Source: Avibacterium paragallinarum
GTDB lineage: Bacteria > Pseudomonadota > Gammaproteobacteria > Enterobacterales > Pasteurellaceae
Reading direction: 5' to 3'
NCBI RefSeq assembly: GCF_900450705.1
Contig: NZ_UGHK01000002.1
Span: 992,001-1,056,000, forward strand
DNA length: 64,000 bases
Position 1 is the stretch's first letter. Each line of letters begins with the position of its first letter. The translations under genes were made by a program, and so were the position numbers. Below, one piece after another: positions 60,737 to 64,000 of the stretch. Below the pieces are notes generated by a model. That model was not told the DNA's origin and did not search any database. It was given only the letters and a program-made list of their open reading frames with translations.

Positions 60737-61867
60737 CTAAGGTTGGTAAGTAATATTAATTTGGCTATCAAGAATATTTTTTCCAATCTCATAATCAGGA
60801 TTAAGTGTTAATAGATTATGTGCTGCAATACCCGCTAATGTTGCAACCCCAATGATATTAGGTAAAAAAATCGAAAGCCCAACTGAAGCTAAACGATTTT
60901 CAGTATAAACACGACAGCTAAAGTTATTTTCTTCAATAATACATTCAACCCTTAATGCTTCTCTTGATATATCATCAGTCTGTATAGAAAAGTTTAGTTT
61001 ACATTTCACTAAGGCTTTAATTTTTTCATTGCTAATTTCTTTCTTAAAGGTTTTATTGTCATTCTCTTTTATAAATTCTTCTTTCTCTATTAATAAATCT
61101 TCAATAAGAATAAGATTTTTTTGAATAATTTTATCGCCATTGAAATCTACCATTGCAACTAAATTATTCGTATATGGATCATTTTTCATGGCATAACAAT
61201 GAACGTCTTCTAACAAGGCGTTATTTTTACTAAATTTTTCTTTATTATTTTCAATAAAAAGTTGAAATCCACTGCCTATTCCAATAATGCCTTTATCTTT
61301 TTTAGAATGAAAATAAATTGATCGTCTATCTAAATCATATAAACGATATACTCCCTCTTTAAAAACTAACATTAAATGAAAATTCAATGCTTTGTTTGTG
61401 AAAATGATTTCTTTAAAATTTAATAAAATATTAAAAAATGCCTCTATTGTTTTTGCGTGATAAACTGCATATTCAATAATAGGTAATGTAAAAAAATTAA
61501 ATTTTCCAGCATAAGCTACTGCTAAAACCTTTTGACCATTTATTTTTAATGACGCATCAGGACAAAGAAAATATTTCCCATTTTCATCGGATTGAATATA
61601 CTTTCCATCTAATAACTTTAATGCGTTATGATTCCTTTTAGCAAAATTTATAACTTGGTTTAAAGAATATTTTTTATTCCGAAGTGGATTATTCTCAACA
61701 AAATCATCAATGATTAATTGATCAACGATAAAATCTGGATCATCAATAATATTACGAGCAACACTTTCATTCATATTAAATTGATTAACAAAACCTTTAA
61801 AAGTAGAAATGGTTGTTGCCATCGAATCTGTCATTAATCTACCTTGAGAATAGGTTACTGTCGTCAT
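60737..61867 (-). CDS. Proteasome/HslV-like Ntn hydrolase fused to a membrane-anchored C-terminal domain
   Basis: The start MTTVTYSQGRLMTDSMATT resembles proteasome beta and HslV subunits, where the Thr after Met becomes the nucleophile (T2 here). Two further stretches fit the same fold: KVLAVAYAGKFNFFTLPIIE and GIIGIGSGFQLFIENN with PYTNN. An insert of about 90 residues separates the first two. Residues 289-376 form a second domain with one membrane helix (VGLSIFLPNIIGVATLAGIA) that is also the whole of the next upstream gene. The family assignment rests on motifs read by eye. Confidence 0.65.
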   Translation of the reverse strand: MTTVTYSQGRLMTDSMATTISTFKGFVNQFNMNESVARNIIDDPDFIVDQLIIDDFVENNPLRNKKYSLNQVINFAKRNHNALKLLDGKYIQSDENGKYFLCPDASLKINGQKVLAVAYAGKFNFFTLPIIEYAVYHAKTIEAFFNILLNFKEIIFTNKALNFHLMLVFKEGVYRLYDLDRRSIYFHSKKDKGIIGIGSGFQLFIENNKEKFSKNNALLEDVHCYAMKNDPYTNNLVAMVDFNGDKIIQKNLILIEDLLIEKEEFIKENDNKTFKKEISNEKIKALVKCKLNFSIQTDDISREALRVECIIEENNFSCRVYTENRLASVGLSIFLPNIIGVATLAGIAAHNLLTLNPDYEIGKNILDSQINITYQP

Positions 61868-61894
61868 AAAATAAATTTATTTCCTATTAAGTTA

Positions 61895-62215
61895 TTATTT
61901 TTTATAAGTAACATTAATTCGACTATTGATAAAATCTTTACCAATTTCAAAATCTGGGTTATAGGTTAAGAAATTATGAATGCCGATACCAACAGCAGTA
62001 GCTATTCCAATTAAAGCCCCAACCCCTCGGAACACACCAGCTCCCATTCCCACTGAACGATTTTCTGTATAAACTCGGCAAGTAAAGCCATTTCTTTCAA
62101 TAAGCTCTTCAATATAAGCCACATCATCAATAAAATTTTCTGTTTTGATCGAAAAGTTAATTTTATTTCTAATTAGTTTATTTAATGTTGCTGTATCTAG
62201 GGTATCTAATTGCAT
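61895..62215 (-). CDS. Small protein with the same membrane domain as the Ntn hydrolase, 106 aa
   Basis: Residues 17-106 align with residues 289-376 of the neighbour: NFSIKTENF for NFSIQTDDI, then CRVYTENRS for CRVYTENRL, NPDFEIGKDF for NPDYEIGKNI and INVTYKK for INITYQP. One glycine-rich membrane helix lies in the middle (GVGALIGIATAVGIGIHNFL). It starts close behind the regulator gene and 28 bases before the Ntn gene. The shared domain suggests that the two proteins pair in the membrane. Confidence 0.7.
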   Translation of the reverse strand: MQLDTLDTATLNKLIRNKINFSIKTENFIDDVAYIEELIERNGFTCRVYTENRSVGMGAGVFRGVGALIGIATAVGIGIHNFLTYNPDFEIGKDFINSRINVTYKK

Positions 62216-62229
62216 TTTTAATCTCCGAA

Positions 62230-63134
62230 TTAAATCTTTTCAATCTTATTCAAATAATTAAGTAAATTATCTTTTAACTCTTCCTGCAAACTTTGAGGGC
62301 TAATAATAGTTAAATGCGGAATCCAATATTGAACAAGAGGTAAAATTTCTAATTGGCTGATATTTTGTGCTGAAAGTAATAATTCACCACTTTCTAATTT
62401 GTGTAACAGCTTTTGGTTAGGTAATAAATTTCTGCGTAAGAAAAAAGGCGCGGCAAAAGCAGAAACTCGAACCACCACTTCCGGCATTACATTTCCATGT
62501 GATAATGAATTGCTATTTTTAATATTTTCGATAAATTTTTGATTAGGAATAAATGTTTCAGATAAAACCTTTAATTGTGAAATTTGAGTAAAGCAGAATG
62601 TTTTTTGTTTATCATTTTGATTTTTATCTGTGCCAATAAGATACCAAATGCCATTTTTATTAGTTAATAAATAAGGTTTGAGTTGATAAAATGTTGAATG
62701 TTCACTATTTATTTTTTATATTTAAATGAAATCAGTTTATTTTGCTGAATGGCTAATTGAAGCTCGTTGAATTGTTCTTTTAAATGGCTGATATTTTCAT
62801 ATTGAACGCCTTTCACTTGCACGGATTGTGTGAGCTTTTCTTGATAAAACACTTTATCAATCTCTGGGAATAAATTAGAAACACTGGCAAAAAGGGCAAA
62901 GCGTTGAATATCTTCTTCGGTCAGTATATCTAATTTTTGGCGATCTAATCGATAAAATCTAGGTCCTAACTTATCCCAAGGTAAGAAATTAAGCCGCTCT
63001 TTTATATCTCTTTGAATGGTTCTTATAGATACATTAAACTCATCTGCAAGTTCATTAACATCAATACGTTTGCCTTTGTTAAGCTCGACTAAAATAAGAC
63101 TAATTCGCTGGGCAAGCTGTGTTGTGCTTTTCAT
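62230..63134 (-). pseudogene. WYL-domain transcriptional regulator, frameshifted and separated from its ribosome site
   Basis: Residues 1-60 form a DeoR-like HTH (MKSTTQLAQRISLILVELNK, VSIRTIQRDIKERL) and the rest a WYL domain starting KLISFKYKK. The frame stops at 62709. One more A in the A6 tract near 62712 would continue as INSEHSTFYQLKPYLLTNKN through GIWYLIGTDKN to the C-terminal part ending at 62230, about 300 residues in all. IS1595 copy 4 has entered exactly at the start codon, so the native SD lies 720 bp away. Confidence 0.8.
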
Positions 63135-63136
63135 TT

Positions 63137-63855
63137 GGGGCTGTCCTAGATAACTAGACTAAACTCCCTTTAACCAATTGTTTTAAAATAGAAATTTGAC
63201 TTTTTATGTTGCTGTAATTAAAACGCCATTCACATTCCTTTAAATAAAGCTCAAAATGCGCTTTTGGGATACCATTAAATTTTCGTAAATGGCGTTTTGC
63301 TTGGCTCCAAAAATTCTCAATTCCGTTAATGTGGTTATGATTTTCAGCAAAATGTGTGCTGTGATTGATACGAAAATGACTAAATTCACTCACATCAAGC
63401 ACGTCATAACTACGATAATTATCGGTGTAAACAATACTATCAGGCTTTACCTGCTCCCGAATAATGGGTAACAAGGTGGCAGATTGCGTATTTGGAACCG
63501 CAACGGTATAAACCTTGCCATTGCGCTTGAGAAGCCCGAATACCGCAATTTTCCCTGCCGCACCACGACCACGTTTGCCTTTGCGAGCACCGCCAAAATA
63601 ACTTTCATCGGCTTCAATTTCACCTTCAAACATCTCTAAGTGAAGGCTGTTTTGATAGATGAGTTGGCGTAAACGATGAAAGTAATATGCGGCAGTCGTT
63701 TTGTTTACATTGACTAACTCTGCTGCTGTCCTTGCAGTAACACCTGCAACAAATAGCTCAATGAGTTTATTTTGTTTGTGCTGACTTAGACGACTTTTTC
63801 TCATTGGTTCATTCTAACCTAAATAGATTTTTTAGTTGTTATCTAGGACAGCCCC
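63137..63855 (-). mobile_element. IS1595-family insertion sequence, copy 4, 719 bp (intact)
   Basis: Perfect 18-bp ends and an exact 8-bp duplication TTTCATTT (63129-63136 and 63856-63863). The duplicated target contains the ATG of the WYL regulator on the minus strand. Confidence 0.95.
63154..63804 (-). CDS. IS1595-family transposase, intact
   Basis: The only uninterrupted copy in the window, 216 residues. It has an N-terminal HTH-like region (LSQHKQNKLIELFVAGVTAR, TAAELVNVNKTTAAYYFHRL) and an ISXO2-like catalytic domain (EADESYFGGARKGKRGRG, SIVYTDNYRSYDVL, HNHINGIENFWSQAKRHL). It could supply transposase to the three broken copies. Confidence 0.93.
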   Translation of the reverse strand: MRKSRLSQHKQNKLIELFVAGVTARTAAELVNVNKTTAAYYFHRLRQLIYQNSLHLEMFEGEIEADESYFGGARKGKRGRGAAGKIAVFGLLKRNGKVYTVAVPNTQSATLLPIIREQVKPDSIVYTDNYRSYDVLDVSEFSHFRINHSTHFAENHNHINGIENFWSQAKRHLRKFNGIPKAHFELYLKECEWRFNYSNIKSQISILKQLVKGSLV

Positions 63856-63863
63856 TTTCATTT

Positions 63864-63936
63864 TATTTCCTTTGAAGAATTATTGATGTTCTTATTCTAT
63901 GGCAATAAACAGAAAATTCGACGACAGGTTGTGTCG
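63864..63936 (-). promoter_or_regulatory. Native leader, ribosome site and possible operator of the WYL regulator
   Basis: On the minus strand AAAGGAAATAAA ends at the duplicated ATG (63861-63859), which now reads into the IS as a nine-codon peptide. Further upstream CGACACAACCTGTCG (63922-63936) is a perfect 5-bp inverted repeat and TAGAAT a possible -10. WYL regulators often bind their own promoters, so the repeat is an operator candidate. Confidence 0.4.
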
Positions 63937-64000
63937 GGATGAAAAAAATTTCTTACTTTCTTCATATTAGACTTTTAACATCTAATCTAAGCATGCTCCG

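Overview
The window is a chromosomal segment from a member of the Pasteurellaceae. The main evidence is the many copies of the 9-mer AAGTGCGGT and its complement, the DNA uptake signal of the Haemophilus influenzae/Pasteurella/Aggregatibacter/Avibacterium group. Several of these sit as inverted pairs in terminators. Housekeeping proteins (RibA, NagK, PdxY, TilS, AccA, the HI1450-type DNA mimic) also look like H. influenzae homologues. A citrate synthase gene plus sucABCD points away from H. influenzae itself, which lacks gltA. The species cannot be fixed from sequence alone. Four IS1595-type copies, four IS3/IS150-type copies and about a dozen broken genes suggest a host-adapted genome undergoing insertion-sequence expansion.

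Layout. 0-9.2 kb: end of a membrane protein, IS1595 copy 1, a dead Fur-linked TonB receptor, ydgJ-norM divergent from ribE, an AEC carrier cut by IS3 copy A, accA and IS1595 copy 2. 9.2-12.4 kb: a pair of tiny membrane-protein genes (one cut by the IS), then ribA, pgpB and nagK. 12.5-15.9 kb: an accessory cluster of Sel1-repeat proteins, an MBL-fold hydrolase and a tiny membrane protein, closed by IS3 copy B. 17.4-20.7 kb: a cysteine desulfidase, a broken permease and their PAS-HTH regulator. 21-26 kb: tRNA-Val, pykA, a broken nitroreductase, pdxY and tilS. 26-33.9 kb: TCA genes sucDCBA divergent from gltA. 34-38.4 kb: IS3 copy C, a broken AmpG-like permease, sfsA, a probable Fur-controlled small RNA and a broken GNAT gene. 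38.5-44.5 kb: a CRP-linked sulfatase divergent from neuDBAC for CMP-sialic acid synthesis. 44.7-48.6 kb: tyrS and the sucrose genes scrK-scrB. 48.7-56.6 kb: the enteric-like run tsaE-amiB-mutL-miaA-hfq-hflX and a purine permease.

56.7-64 kb: a DNA mimic gene, then an AT-rich minus-strand island. In reading order it holds a WYL regulator, a small membrane-domain protein, a proteasome/HslV-like Ntn hydrolase fused to the same membrane domain, a zinc-ribbon protein, an EcsC-family protein, a helical fragment and a HEPN-domain protein. Three insertion elements interrupt it. I did not recognise this gene set as a described system. It is the best candidate for something new, with an anti-phage or stress role as one possibility. 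The second candidate is the Sel1/MBL cluster, and the third is the Fur-controlled small RNA next to sfsA.
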